NCBI GenBank assembly: GCA_016699165.1
Contig: CP064963.1
Location: 4,278,001 to 4,342,000 of the forward strand
Direction of reading: 5' to 3'
DNA length: 64,000 bases
DNA from: Candidatus Melainabacteria bacterium
Lineage (GTDB): Bacteria; Cyanobacteriota; Vampirovibrionia; Obscuribacterales; Obscuribacteraceae
Position numbers and translations under genes: made by a program. The notes under the pieces were generated by a model. That model saw only the letters and a list, made by a program, of their open reading frames with translations, ran no database searches and was not told where the DNA came from. Shown here piece after piece: positions 16,618 through 25,952 of this stretch (the first letter of the stretch is position 1; the number at the start of each line of letters is the position of its first letter).

Positions 16618-17433
16618 CTAGTTCAGATGTACTAGGGCAGCTTGACGCCCTGTCGTTCCACCTGAAGCTCGGTGCGAATAAAAGACATCGCTTGAGCAAG
16701 ACGTGCACCAGGCACAAATATCGACTTCTTTTACACCCAGCTGCAACAATTGTCTGGCATTAATTCCCTTCAAGTCCGGTCTTGCACTAGAATCCGCTTC
16801 TCGCCTTTCTATAAGGCTTTCAGGGTCTTGCACAGTATTGGACAATTTTTGCAGGGCGTCTTCTTGCACCGGGTAGCAGCATGTGCCGATTGCAGGTCCC
16901 ACTGCAGCGATCATGTCGGCTGTATGGCAGCCATATTGGCGATTCATAGCTTCGACTCCACGTACAACTATTTGTTGAGCCGTTCCGCGCCATCCAGCAT
17001 GAAAAATCCCAGCAATATTCTTATTTTTGTCATAAACAATAACCGGCACGCAGTCGGCAAAATGCAACATCAAGGTCAGTTTTTGTTTGGCTGTAACCAG
17101 TCCATCTACTTCCTTTAATATAGGCAAATTGTCAGGGTCGTCTAATATTTCGACATTGGCTGAATGAACCTGTCCTGCTACAGCGATTTTAGAATTGGAC
17201 AAGGCAAGAATGCGACGCAAATTTTCGCGATTATCCAAAGCATCAGCTCGCCCGGACTCTCCGCCTACAAGCGTACCCAGATTAAATGCCCCATAAGGTT
17301 CAGGGCTCTTACCGCCCTTGCGAGTAGTAAAGGCATGCGAAAGATTCTTTTGCTCTTTAAGTAGGGGCGAGAAGACGAGGTCTACGCCCTGTAAATTTTC
17401 AATTGACCACAAATTGTATTTGGTAGCTAACAT
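16618..17433 (-). CDS. pgeF: PgeF/YfiH family protein (laccase-domain, purine nucleoside phosphorylase-like)
   Basis: A 271-residue protein of the Cu/Zn 'polyphenol oxidase' superfamily. Members act as purine nucleoside phosphorylases/adenosine deaminases or remove mis-incorporated residues from peptidoglycan precursors. The metal ligands are present: GQVHSANV (His), HFADCVPV (Cys) and IFHAGWRGT (His). HAFTTRKGG at the N-terminus and FYSHRASGGTTGRQA at the C-terminus are also typical. The ATG at 17433 has GGAGGG eight bases upstream and overlaps the SDR stop by 7 bases, indicating coupling. The longer frame to 17451 lacks this site. Confidence 0.9.
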   Translation of the reverse strand: MLATKYNLWSIENLQGVDLVFSPLLKEQKNLSHAFTTRKGGKSPEPYGAFNLGTLVGGESGRADALDNRENLRRILALSNSKIAVAGQVHSANVEILDDPDNLPILKEVDGLVTAKQKLTLMLHFADCVPVIVYDKNKNIAGIFHAGWRGTAQQIVVRGVEAMNRQYGCHTADMIAAVGPAIGTCCYPVQEDALQKLSNTVQDPESLIERREADSSARPDLKGINARQLLQLGVKEVDICAWCTSCSSDVFYSHRASGGTTGRQAALVHLN

Positions 17434-18233
17434 AGCGAAAGCCCTCCACATATAGTTATAGCCTGACCTGTGATCCCTTTGCTTGCATCTGCACTTAAAA
17501 ATGAGGCAAGATTTGCGATCTCAAAAGGATCGAGCAAACGTTTTTGAGGAACTGAAAGCTCTGCAATTGCAATTGATTCATCAGGCGGAATCTCATTCTC
17601 CAGGCACCATTTAGGGTCTTTTAATTGTTTGATTGCCATATCTGTCGCAACCCAGCCAGGGCAAATACAATTAACCGTGACACCATATTCGGCTAATTCA
17701 AGCGCCATTGATTGAGTTAGTCCCACTAGTCCGAATTTAGAGGCAGAATAAGCCTTGCCCAGCTTCTCGCCCTTGATTCCAGAAATAGAAGATATATTGA
17801 TTATTCGTCCAAAGCCCCGCTCTTGCATGCCTTGCGCAAAATGGCGGCACAACAGATATGGCGCTAGTAAATTGATATTTATACTCGTTTCAAAATCGAG
17901 ATCCTCTATATTTTTTCTATATATAGGCTCGTCTAATTTGTAAATTCCAGCGTTATTCAAAAGCACGTCAATCGTCTGAAAATCAGCGTCTATCTCTTTG
18001 CACAGACTCTTGATTTGTTTAGTGTCATTTAAATCGCACGAATACCATTTCCATTCTAAATTTTTATTGTCAAGTGAAAGCAGCTCTTGAAGAAGCTCAT
18101 CTGGAGCCTCTTTGGCTCTAGAGACCAAAGCTAATTTAAAACCTTTCTGAGCAAACTCAAGGGCGCATGCTTTGCCAATACCGCGAGATGCACCTGTAAT
18201 TAGGGCGCTTCGGCTTTGTGTGAATGCACTCAT
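17427..18233 (-). CDS. Short-chain dehydrogenase/reductase (FabG-like)
   Basis: A 268-residue Rossmann-fold NAD(P)-dependent oxidoreductase. Seen: the TGxxxGIG cofactor motif (ALITGASRGIGKA), NNAG, the catalytic Ser (INISSISGIKG), YSASK (Tyr/Lys) and CPGWVATDM, all in canonical order. An FabG-like 3-ketoacyl reductase or another carbonyl reductase cannot be told apart here. The ATG at 18233 follows GGAG at seven bases. An upstream ATG at 18263 in the same frame has no such site. It is the first gene of a run SDR - pgeF - CAP - VWA on the minus strand with short gaps or overlaps. Confidence 0.88.
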   Translation of the reverse strand: MSAFTQSRSALITGASRGIGKACALEFAQKGFKLALVSRAKEAPDELLQELLSLDNKNLEWKWYSCDLNDTKQIKSLCKEIDADFQTIDVLLNNAGIYKLDEPIYRKNIEDLDFETSININLLAPYLLCRHFAQGMQERGFGRIINISSISGIKGEKLGKAYSASKFGLVGLTQSMALELAEYGVTVNCICPGWVATDMAIKQLKDPKWCLENEIPPDESIAIAELSVPQKRLLDPFEIANLASFLSADASKGITGQAITICGGLSLC

Positions 18234-18397
18234 AAAAAACTCCAAAAGACCGGCGTAGTACACTATATAACTTTACGAGCACAGTCTGGGAACATTAGGT
18301 TACCTTTCGCTGTCTATTTCGCAAGTGGTGTGAATCACCCAACTACAAAAAATGGCGTTAGCCCCAGTTACAGGAATTACTTAGGTAGGAAAATAAA

Positions 18398-19636
18398 ATG
18401 AGCACAAGACTATCCACCTCGCTTAAACAGAGCGTTTTAGCAGGAGCCTTAATACTCAGTCAAACCTTGGCACTCACACCAAATATGGTGCTAGCTGCGG
18501 GAGACATTGTGTATGTTGCAGGTCAACCTGTACTCACCGGAATTTTAGGAGCAGGAAGTACAACCAGCCAAGCAAGAGCAGAACAAATTCAGGGTAACCT
18601 CGATAACGCTCTGGTAGCAGCTAAAGACAGAACACCTGCTGCAGTTAATATCGCTTATGTAAAAGGTCAACCAGTAATCACTTTAGGTGGTTTCCAGGTT
18701 GTCACCGTGGATAGTGCCAGTGCCAAAGCGGCCGCTACCACTCCTGCAGTTCTTGCCCAACGTTGGGCCGACAAGCTAAGAGCCGTTCTTCGTGATCAGG
18801 CTAGTATCCAGAGCTATGTTTCGCAATTGTCTGGAGATTATGCATCTAGCGCACCAGCAGTGAGCAACGCTGCACCACCACAGATGCAGCAACAACCACA
18901 AGGCGACTATTACGCAGCAAATCAGGCTCAATATCAGGCGCCGCAACCCCCACAGTACGCGGGCAACTACAACCCACCTCCGGGTTATTCAGTTCCAGTG
19001 CAAGGTTATAGACAAGGTCGCGTAGCCTATGCTCCAGCTGGATTGACTATAAAAGCTAATCTTGCCACCTCGATAACAAGTCAATTAGCCAAGCCTGGGG
19101 ATCTTGTGCAAGCAAATGTCAGTCAAGCCATTATGCTAGGTGATTCGCAAATCCCATTGGGATCTGTTCTTCTTGGACAAGTTTCCGACGCACAAGCCAG
19201 CCGACGTTTTGGTTTGACAGGTAAATTAGGTATTCAGTTCAATAGATTGAGAACACCAGACGGTGTCGAAACACCTATCAGCGCTCACCTTGTAGGTGGC
19301 ATTGGCAAGTATGACGACAAAGGAAATAACGATCAATTCGTTGGTGAAACTTGGAAAAACAAAGCTCTTCAAACTGGTGTTAGAGGCGCAGCTGGCGCAG
19401 GTCTAGGTGCTGCTCTTGGTACTGCTGTCGGCGCAATCGCCGGTGGTGGCAGAGGAGCCGGACGTGGAGCCTGGTCTGGCACCGCTATCGGTGGCGGTCT
19501 AGGAGTGGCAGACTCGCTACTCTTGCGCAAAGGTAAGGAAGTCACTATTCCTTCAGGAACTGCAGTTGAAGTTCAACTTGATGCACCCGTCTCTATTGCC
19601 GGAGGTGCTCCCGGTCAGTACGGCGGAGCTTACTAA
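18398..19636 (+). CDS. Secreted glycine-zipper protein of unknown function
   Basis: A 412-residue protein with a signal peptide ending near VLAAG (about residue 32). Two short repeats follow (VYVAGQPVLT and AYVKGQPVIT), then a Gln/Pro/Tyr-rich linker (about 160-205). A beta-rich module comes next (ITSQLAKPGDLVQANVSQAI...QIPLGSVLLGQV), and a glycine-zipper region (AAGAGLGAALGTAVGAIAGG, about 328-347) suited to membrane insertion. The same beta-rich module occurs in the convergent neighbour at 19717-21111. AGGAAAATAAA precedes the ATG, and a strong terminator follows the stop. It looks like an outer-envelope or surface protein, but no named family is recognised. Confidence 0.72.
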   Translation: MSTRLSTSLKQSVLAGALILSQTLALTPNMVLAAGDIVYVAGQPVLTGILGAGSTTSQARAEQIQGNLDNALVAAKDRTPAAVNIAYVKGQPVITLGGFQVVTVDSASAKAAATTPAVLAQRWADKLRAVLRDQASIQSYVSQLSGDYASSAPAVSNAAPPQMQQQPQGDYYAANQAQYQAPQPPQYAGNYNPPPGYSVPVQGYRQGRVAYAPAGLTIKANLATSITSQLAKPGDLVQANVSQAIMLGDSQIPLGSVLLGQVSDAQASRRFGLTGKLGIQFNRLRTPDGVETPISAHLVGGIGKYDDKGNNDQFVGETWKNKALQTGVRGAAGAGLGAALGTAVGAIAGGGRGAGRGAWSGTAIGGGLGVADSLLLRKGKEVTIPSGTAVEVQLDAPVSIAGGAPGQYGGAY

Positions 19637-19661
19637 GGCTCCAGGGTACATTGAGAAAACT

Positions 19662-19703
19662 AAAAGGCTCGGTAGCAATACCGAGCCTTTTGGTTTGTTT
19701 TTT
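19662..19703 (+). terminator. Rho-independent terminator
   Basis: A perfect 13-bp stem (AAAAGGCTCGGTA / TACCGAGCCTTTT) with a GCAA loop, followed by GGTTTGTTTTTTT. It ends the gene at 18398-19636. It lies before the stop of the convergent gene and could work weakly for that strand too. Confidence 0.92.
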
Positions 19704-19716
19704 TACTTAAGCCTAT

Positions 19717-21111
19717 TTATTTCTTAGGCTTACCTTTGCGATCTACTTCGCCGCGGACCTTAGAAGTAGCTCCAGGCATCAATTCGGCTTCGGTCATCGC
19801 TTCGCCGGTAAATTCCTTCTGCAATTCAACCAGGAATTCATCACCCGGTTTGATAATTGCTTCTTGTCCTTTGGTTACTGTATCTTCAATAATCCAGCTT
19901 CCTGGAATTCCACTCAGGAAGCCCCAGGCAAAGCCTTTTATTCGACGGTGACGCACATTTGTTCCAACTGGTTTCATGAAAGCAAAGGATGGATTAATCG
20001 CTCCCATTACTCCCAGTGCCACAGGCATCGCTCCAAAAGTGAAAGCACCAGCAGGAGCCATCGCAGCGTTGAGTCCGACTCTCACTGCTTTGTAACGCAG
20101 TTGTTGACCCCAAGGTCCTGTAATTTGTCCATCGTGGTTTACACCAAGCAAGCGACCTTCCGCTTTGTTTTTCACAATACGTGCTCTTCTTGCAGGTTTT
20201 GCGTTCAATGCGATGTGTTCGCCTTTTTCATTTAAAATTTCATCAAATGCAATACCTATGCAACCAGAATTTCTGTACCAACGGGTAGGACTTACAAGTG
20301 AGTGCATTACGCTTCTTGCTGGTAAAATATAATCGATATGGCCAGTCACCACACAACCTTTTTTAGCTATATGTCTGTCGCCAATTTTGATGTCGTATTT
20401 CAAACGAGCTTGAATGTTGTCGCCTAACTTTGCAGTTTTGCTAGACAATTGCGAAACCATTGCTACTGGGAATTGAGCTCCAGCTTTGATATGAGTTTTG
20501 CCTTCGTCTGTCGGCATTTCTTCGTATACGATTGTGGCTTGAACTTCTTCGCTTTCATCACTGTCTATCGTGATGATGCCTTCTTCCTCTTCTTTAGCGC
20601 CATCTTCAAGGAAAGATAGTTCTGCTTCTGTTTTTTCAGGTGTAAGAAGTGGTGTCAGTGAAGTTTCATGCTGAGGAATTTTGAGCGAGCTAATATCGCT
20701 ATCTTTTACAACAGTATTTTCTTCCACCACAGTTTTTAAATCAGGCTCGCTCTTTGTTTCAGGTTGAGCGATTGTCGAAGAACTACTATTAGATGCACCA
20801 GGAGTTGCATCAGAAGTTATTGGTTGTGCTTCAGTAGCAAGTGGTGTTTCGACAGTTTTTGTTTCGACCGGTTTTGTTTCAACATCAGTATCAACAATTT
20901 TGGTTTCAGTAAGAGGAATAGCCTCGGCTAAGGCTTTGGGCTGTGTCTCTACTGTGCTTTCAACTGGTGTGGTTACGTTCGTCGTCTTTGTATTTAACGC
21001 ATCTTCCTGCCAGGCAAAGGCAGGACTCGCGGTGGCGAATACAAGCTGTAGCGATAGAATCACGCGAGCGCATCTTGATTTAGATTGATGTGAAAAAGAA
21101 CTGAGCTGCAT
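19717..21111 (-). CDS. Secreted hypothetical protein sharing a beta module with its convergent neighbour
   Basis: A 464-residue protein. A signal peptide covers about 1-33 (FATASPAFA|W). A Thr/Glu/Val/Pro-rich low-complexity region (about 36-190) contains TETK/VETK-type near-repeats. The C-terminal half has the module AGAQFPVAMVSQLSSKTAKL, then GDNIQARLKYDIKIGDRHIA and GCVVTGHID. That parallels ITSQLAKPGDLVQANVSQAI and IPLGSVLLGQV in the neighbour at 18398-19636. A hydrophobic Gly/Ala/Met/Phe stretch and a KPGDEFLVEL motif close the protein. It is likely envelope-associated. No known family is recognised, and common ancestry of the two modules is inferred by eye. Confidence 0.7.
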   Translation of the reverse strand: MQLSSFSHQSKSRCARVILSLQLVFATASPAFAWQEDALNTKTTNVTTPVESTVETQPKALAEAIPLTETKIVDTDVETKPVETKTVETPLATEAQPITSDATPGASNSSSSTIAQPETKSEPDLKTVVEENTVVKDSDISSLKIPQHETSLTPLLTPEKTEAELSFLEDGAKEEEEGIITIDSDESEEVQATIVYEEMPTDEGKTHIKAGAQFPVAMVSQLSSKTAKLGDNIQARLKYDIKIGDRHIAKKGCVVTGHIDYILPARSVMHSLVSPTRWYRNSGCIGIAFDEILNEKGEHIALNAKPARRARIVKNKAEGRLLGVNHDGQITGPWGQQLRYKAVRVGLNAAMAPAGAFTFGAMPVALGVMGAINPSFAFMKPVGTNVRHRRIKGFAWGFLSGIPGSWIIEDTVTKGQEAIIKPGDEFLVELQKEFTGEAMTEAELMPGATSKVRGEVDRKGKPKK

Positions 21112-21228
21112 ATGCTTATCCTTGAGACCTGAGGAGACCTGAGTCTATATTTGAAGAATATAATTTTAGCCTATTCATGAATATCTGACTCTTACTTTTA
21201 GATGCCAACAGGACTCTTGTATTGGAGA

Positions 21229-24153
21229 TTACATTCCAGGTCCAAGCAATTGAAATGCAGCCCAGTTGCGTGGATTGCGATCCCTTGACATAGACAGGAG
21301 TTGCGCTTGTCTCAGAGATTTAGCGGCGTTCAAACCTTGTTTCTTGTTTTGATAGAAACTGGCTAGTTCGCTCACTCTGTTGTTATCTGGCGAACTCCAC
21401 AAGCTCATCATAACGTTGCGAGCTCCGGCGTATGTGAGTCCTCTACTGAATACCTGGATTCCTTTGCCCTCGCAATTATCGCCATTGACCGAAGTCTGAC
21501 TCAAAATTACTAGGTCATTAGGCATGTTGATAGCAAACAACTGACCTGCCAAAGTCTGTTGATTTTTATCAGTTGGAGTGAAGGGTAGTTTCACTTTCAT
21601 TGGATTGTAATCAGGAAGTTTGAGTGACGAAGACAGGTGAAATACCGATTTGCCTTCAGCTTCTTTTTCTAAAGCCAACAAGTTGCCTTGTGGCAGTTTG
21701 GTCACCAAATCAGGGCTAATTACAGAACTGATCTGCGAACTTTCTGATTGCTCAGAGGGACTGTCGTTAGCTGATACAAGTACAGTTAGTCTTGTAGCCG
21801 TGCTAATTGGAGCGTCTAGAAGTGACCTCATAGATGGTGCCAAAGTCAAAAGGTGATTTTCAACGAAATATTTTCCGTTTTCGTCTACCAGAGCGGCAAA
21901 AGGAAGGTTAAACAAAGGACCATCTGGAATGATGACAATTTGCTTGTCGTCAGTGGTGGGCAAGAATGCACGCACCGCTGGTGGAAACAAATCGGCATAC
22001 AGATTTTGTAAAAGAACACGATCGTTGTCGTTTGGAGCGTCGGTGCCTGTTAGCGATGCCAGTACACCTACAATTTGTTTTTTCAGTTTGTCTTCACCTA
22101 CAGGCAAAACGCTTGCAGACAAGCGTCCCATAGGATCTACTGTGAAGCACAATGTAGAGGTGTTGCCGACTAAATATTCAATTGTAGTCAACTGATTGCT
22201 GCGTGCATTGTTGATGATTTCTTCAACAGTCGTTGGATATGGCGCAATCAGCCTAGCTAGTGATTTATTTTCTCTAGCAAGAGTGCTGAAGCGGGTAATC
22301 CAGTTGGTCCATTCTTTGGACAATCTGTCTGGTGTAGTTGAGCTTTCAGCAGCATGCAAGTGAGCTTTTTGTTTAAGCAAATCTCGGTAGACGCTTTCAT
22401 CAGCTTGCTTGACATCTGCATCTTTTTGATTCCATATATTATTGAATTGTTCTTCTTTTAGCTGTTCAGCTGCAAGTAAGGCTTGTTCAGACATGCCTTG
22501 TGATGCCACAAGCACAATTAGTTGGTGGGCAAAATCGCGTCTTGTGGTTGGATATCCAAGACTTTCAGGTGATGGATAAAAGCCAGCTTGCGGTGAGCGG
22601 AAGTGCGAAAGCGCAGCTTTCAGATCTTCTTTGGCCTTGTCTGGAACATTGTTAGCTATGTTGATTTTGGCTGAAAGAGTGTAAGCGCGCCATAGACACG
22701 AGTCGTCGCTAAATTTCTTGGCGAGTTCCATGCCTTTGTTCAAATATTTGTGAGCTGAAATTGGGTCTGCCAATTTCATCGAAAGCTCTGCAAGAGCTAT
22801 GTAAGTGCGAGGGGCTAGCACTCCAAAGCGTTCGGGATTCTTGTCTAAAGTAGGCAAGAATGTGTTGTAGTGGTCCAATGCCTCTTTAATTTTGCCAGCG
22901 CGATATTTGGCACAGGCCAAATTGCTAGCAATGAGAATTTGCATTTTAGGTTGTTCGGGCTTAATCAGACCTTGAAACTCCATTGCCTTTTCAAAGAAAG
23001 GTACTGATTTGAAAACGTCACCTGAGCTGACTTCTGCAACTCCTAAAGCATTTTGGATTTCAGCAAAATGATAGAAGCTGCTGGATTTTTCAAAAAATGG
23101 ACAGAGGTCTTTGAAGATTTTAGTGGCAGATTCGGTATCACTTGTGCTTGCTAGTGAGAATGCATAACCCATCATGAGAAAGGCTTTTCCTTCTTTACTC
23201 ATCGGTTCGTTTTTGCCCAAAGCTTTTGCCATATCGTAAGCTTTTTGATACGAAGCTTTGCTGTCTCTGTAATCGCCTAGTACAAACTGAGCATTGCCCA
23301 AGGAGCACAAGGCACTTATTTTGGCTCTTTTGTCTGTAATCTTGTCGGCGATTGAAATTCCTCTTTGTGCTTCTTCAAGGGCGGCTACATACCATCCCAG
23401 TTCTGTCATTAAGGTTGAAATCTTAATGCGAAGAGCAAGGGCCATTTCAAGGCTATTTCCTTGTTCTAGATATTGCGACGATTGGTGAAAGAATGTAATC
23501 GCTTCTTTGTGCTTGCCGTTTTGAAGCAAAAGGGTTCCAGCAAGATTAAGAACTGTAGAAGCTTCTAATGGATCTGCGTTGGCTTGTCCAACCAGACTTT
23601 TTAATGCCATCTCTAATTGTTTCGCTGCCCAGACTGGGTTCTCCAATCCAAAATAAGCTTGAGCTAGAGCTACTCTTGCTCTTCCTAAATCGGTTTGAGC
23701 GTTAATGGCACTTAATACTTCAACTGCGTTTTCGCCAAGCTGTTTTGCTCTTACCCATTTACCTTGTTGTAGTGCCACTTTGCACATTCCAATAAGGGCT
23801 TTACCTTGACCGTCTGAATATTTCATTTCGATGGACTCGCCATATGCATCTTGCCATCTAATTAAAGCTTCGTGAGTATTGCCCTCTCTAAAAAACTTTT
23901 CTGCCTGAGCATTCATTTTGTTAACACGCTCAAGAGCAGAGCCCGTTTTTTCGGTGTTAACCAACTTCATCAACTCTTGCACGTTTTCTTGACGAACTTC
24001 CTGCAATCTAGCATTACCGCCCGCTCCAGCCTGAGTTTGGGCATCTATTGAACTCTGCGCCATTGCAACTTGAGGATTGACACCAAGCAGCAAAATAGCC
24101 AACCATGCGGTGTTTTGACCTAGGATTTGCGAAATTGTTCTTGTCGATTTCAT
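21229..24153 (-). CDS. Secreted TPR-CHAT protein with apparently degenerate CHAT active site
   Basis: 974 residues from the ATG at 24153. A signal peptide (ILLLGVNPQVAMA|Q) precedes a long array of TPR-type helical pairs (about 60-600; for example NAEKFFREGNTHEALIRWQ-like and FLKDLCPFFEKSS-like units). The C-terminal CHAT domain (about 680-974) retains IIPDGPLFNLPFAAL, the late GLTYAGARNVMMSLW strand and the C-terminal PRNWAAFQLLG. At the usual catalytic places, however, HFATHG is HLSSSL and LSACxTG is LSQTSVN, so both the His and the Cys of the caspase-like dyad seem absent. It may serve as a scaffold rather than a protease. The frame opens further to 24249, but that has no signal peptide at its start. 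Confidence 0.82.
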   Translation of the reverse strand: MKSTRTISQILGQNTAWLAILLLGVNPQVAMAQSSIDAQTQAGAGGNARLQEVRQENVQELMKLVNTEKTGSALERVNKMNAQAEKFFREGNTHEALIRWQDAYGESIEMKYSDGQGKALIGMCKVALQQGKWVRAKQLGENAVEVLSAINAQTDLGRARVALAQAYFGLENPVWAAKQLEMALKSLVGQANADPLEASTVLNLAGTLLLQNGKHKEAITFFHQSSQYLEQGNSLEMALALRIKISTLMTELGWYVAALEEAQRGISIADKITDKRAKISALCSLGNAQFVLGDYRDSKASYQKAYDMAKALGKNEPMSKEGKAFLMMGYAFSLASTSDTESATKIFKDLCPFFEKSSSFYHFAEIQNALGVAEVSSGDVFKSVPFFEKAMEFQGLIKPEQPKMQILIASNLACAKYRAGKIKEALDHYNTFLPTLDKNPERFGVLAPRTYIALAELSMKLADPISAHKYLNKGMELAKKFSDDSCLWRAYTLSAKINIANNVPDKAKEDLKAALSHFRSPQAGFYPSPESLGYPTTRRDFAHQLIVLVASQGMSEQALLAAEQLKEEQFNNIWNQKDADVKQADESVYRDLLKQKAHLHAAESSTTPDRLSKEWTNWITRFSTLARENKSLARLIAPYPTTVEEIINNARSNQLTTIEYLVGNTSTLCFTVDPMGRLSASVLPVGEDKLKKQIVGVLASLTGTDAPNDNDRVLLQNLYADLFPPAVRAFLPTTDDKQIVIIPDGPLFNLPFAALVDENGKYFVENHLLTLAPSMRSLLDAPISTATRLTVLVSANDSPSEQSESSQISSVISPDLVTKLPQGNLLALEKEAEGKSVFHLSSSLKLPDYNPMKVKLPFTPTDKNQQTLAGQLFAINMPNDLVILSQTSVNGDNCEGKGIQVFSRGLTYAGARNVMMSLWSSPDNNRVSELASFYQNKKQGLNAAKSLRQAQLLSMSRDRNPRNWAAFQLLGPGM

Positions 24154-24278
24154 TAGAGAATAGCTCGCCTCAAAAAGTACCTTATAAAGATAGCCAAATA
24201 AGCCAAAATTTTCCTTCGAGTTTGCCAAGGTTTCAAGAAGTATGGGCAAAAAATAACGTAGCTAGTAACATAGAGCAA

Positions 24279-25952
24279 ATGCAAACGCGCCGAGAATCTC
24301 TGGAGCAAGCAGAAGGGAAAACCTTCGATTTGCTCATAATTGGTGGTGGAATTGTTGGAGCGGGAATCGCCCACGATGCCACCAATAGAGGCATGTCCGT
24401 TCTTTTACTGGATAAAGAAGATTTCGGCTCAGGCACTTCTAGCAAGACAACTAAGCTCATTCATGGCGGTTTGCGTTATCTCGAGCAATTGCACTTTAGG
24501 CTGACGCGCGAACTTTGCCAGGAGCGCGGACTCTTAGAGAGTTTGGCGCCGCATCTTGTTCGTGATCTCAGTCTGGTGTTGCCAATTCTGCGCAATAAAA
24601 AAATATTTGGTTTAAAAGCAGGCCTTGGTCTTACGTTATATGACGCATTATCAGGACATATTGCGGGATCGAAACGTCACGAGAACTTGTCAAGGAATGA
24701 TGTGCTCGAATGTGCACCATTTCTAAATGAGAAAGAAATTGTTGGTGGGCTTCGTTTTCATGATTGTGTCACCGACGACACAAGGCTAGTGGTCGAAGTC
24801 CTGAAAACGGCTCAGCGCAACGGGGCCGTTCTTATCAATTATGTTGAAGCGCAAGACATAAAAGTTGACGGCGATAAAAATCAAACTAAACAGCTTATTT
24901 GCCGTGACCGAATGAAAGGGCAGGACTTGAATTTTTCCTTTCGTACCTGCATTAATGCCACAGGTGTGTGGTCTGATCAGTTTAACAAAAAACTTGATTC
25001 CAACTGGAAAAGCAACGTTAAGCCAGCTAAAGGAATCCACATAGTTGTGCCATTTTCGGCGCTTGAGACAAATACTGCGCTCTTTTTACCCTCGCCAGAT
25101 AATAGATATGTTTTTCTTGTTCCCTGGCAGAAAGCGTTGATGATTGGAACCACTGATACCAATTATTCTGGTTCTCTAGATAATCCGCTACCCGAGCTTG
25201 AAGAAATAGATTTTCTTTTGTCCGTGGTCAATCATTATGTAAGTAGAAATAAATTGAAGCGCGAAGATGTTATAGCTGCCTGGGCGGGATTAAGACCTCT
25301 TGTAAGCGAGGGTGAGGGCGAATCTTCCGCAACCGCCAATATGTCGCGCGAGCACAAGATATTTGTTGGACCGCATAAAACAATTGGAATTGTTGGTGGT
25401 AAGTTAACCAATTTTAGAATTTTGGCACAACAAGTGGTCGAGAAAGCACTCGAACAATTTAGTGAACAGGAGCGCGGACGTTTTCGACCGTCTACAACTG
25501 AGCGAGTAATGCTTGGCGGTTACACTTCACGCGAAGACTATCTAACTCAAACTGCAATAGTGTCTACTAAAGCACGTACACTTGGACTTGAGCCTGCCAC
25601 TATAGATCATTTGATTTCGAGCTATGGTGCTTGCGCAGAGCAAGTACTCGAATTGGTGCAGGCAGATGAGTCCTTGTCTAAGCGGATATGTTCTGAGTTT
25701 CCACCCATAATGGCTGAGGTGGTTTATACAATTAAGCACGAAATGGCTATTTCACTTAGTGATATTCTCTTGCGTCGTATTCGGCTTGGACTAGTGCATC
25801 AAGGGCAGGCACTGGATGCGGTGCCAAAAGTAGCCAGACTGGTACAAAATATGCTTGGCTGGGACGATGCTCGCACTATGGCTGAAGTGGTGCAAATTAA
25901 TACTATGCTTGAGTCGCACATGATATTTAAGGAATCGAAAGTGCACGCATGA
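24279..25952 (+). CDS. glpD: Glycerol-3-phosphate dehydrogenase (FAD-dependent)
   Basis: Oxidises sn-glycerol-3-phosphate to dihydroxyacetone phosphate at the membrane and passes electrons to quinone. 557 residues. The FAD-binding motif is LLIIGGGIVGAGIAHDA, followed by GTSSKTTKLIHGGLRYLE, INATGVWSDQF, IGTTDTNYSG and AGLRPLV, all hallmarks of GlpD/GlpA. The C-terminal domain has the DAxxxxxRxRxG-like segment (SLSDILLRRIRLG). The ATG at 24279 is the first start that gives the family N-terminus. Its ribosome site is weak, and an upstream frame to 24105 overlaps the divergent CHAT gene. The stop overlaps the next start (ATGA), so the pair is coupled. Confidence 0.92.
   Translation: MQTRRESLEQAEGKTFDLLIIGGGIVGAGIAHDATNRGMSVLLLDKEDFGSGTSSKTTKLIHGGLRYLEQLHFRLTRELCQERGLLESLAPHLVRDLSLVLPILRNKKIFGLKAGLGLTLYDALSGHIAGSKRHENLSRNDVLECAPFLNEKEIVGGLRFHDCVTDDTRLVVEVLKTAQRNGAVLINYVEAQDIKVDGDKNQTKQLICRDRMKGQDLNFSFRTCINATGVWSDQFNKKLDSNWKSNVKPAKGIHIVVPFSALETNTALFLPSPDNRYVFLVPWQKALMIGTTDTNYSGSLDNPLPELEEIDFLLSVVNHYVSRNKLKREDVIAAWAGLRPLVSEGEGESSATANMSREHKIFVGPHKTIGIVGGKLTNFRILAQQVVEKALEQFSEQERGRFRPSTTERVMLGGYTSREDYLTQTAIVSTKARTLGLEPATIDHLISSYGACAEQVLELVQADESLSKRICSEFPPIMAEVVYTIKHEMAISLSDILLRRIRLGLVHQGQALDAVPKVARLVQNMLGWDDARTMAEVVQINTMLESHMIFKESKVHA

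Noticed and set aside
18264..18397. Possible riboswitch upstream of the glycine-zipper gene
   Set aside because: Short GC-rich pieces are present, but no conserved riboswitch core could be recognised.
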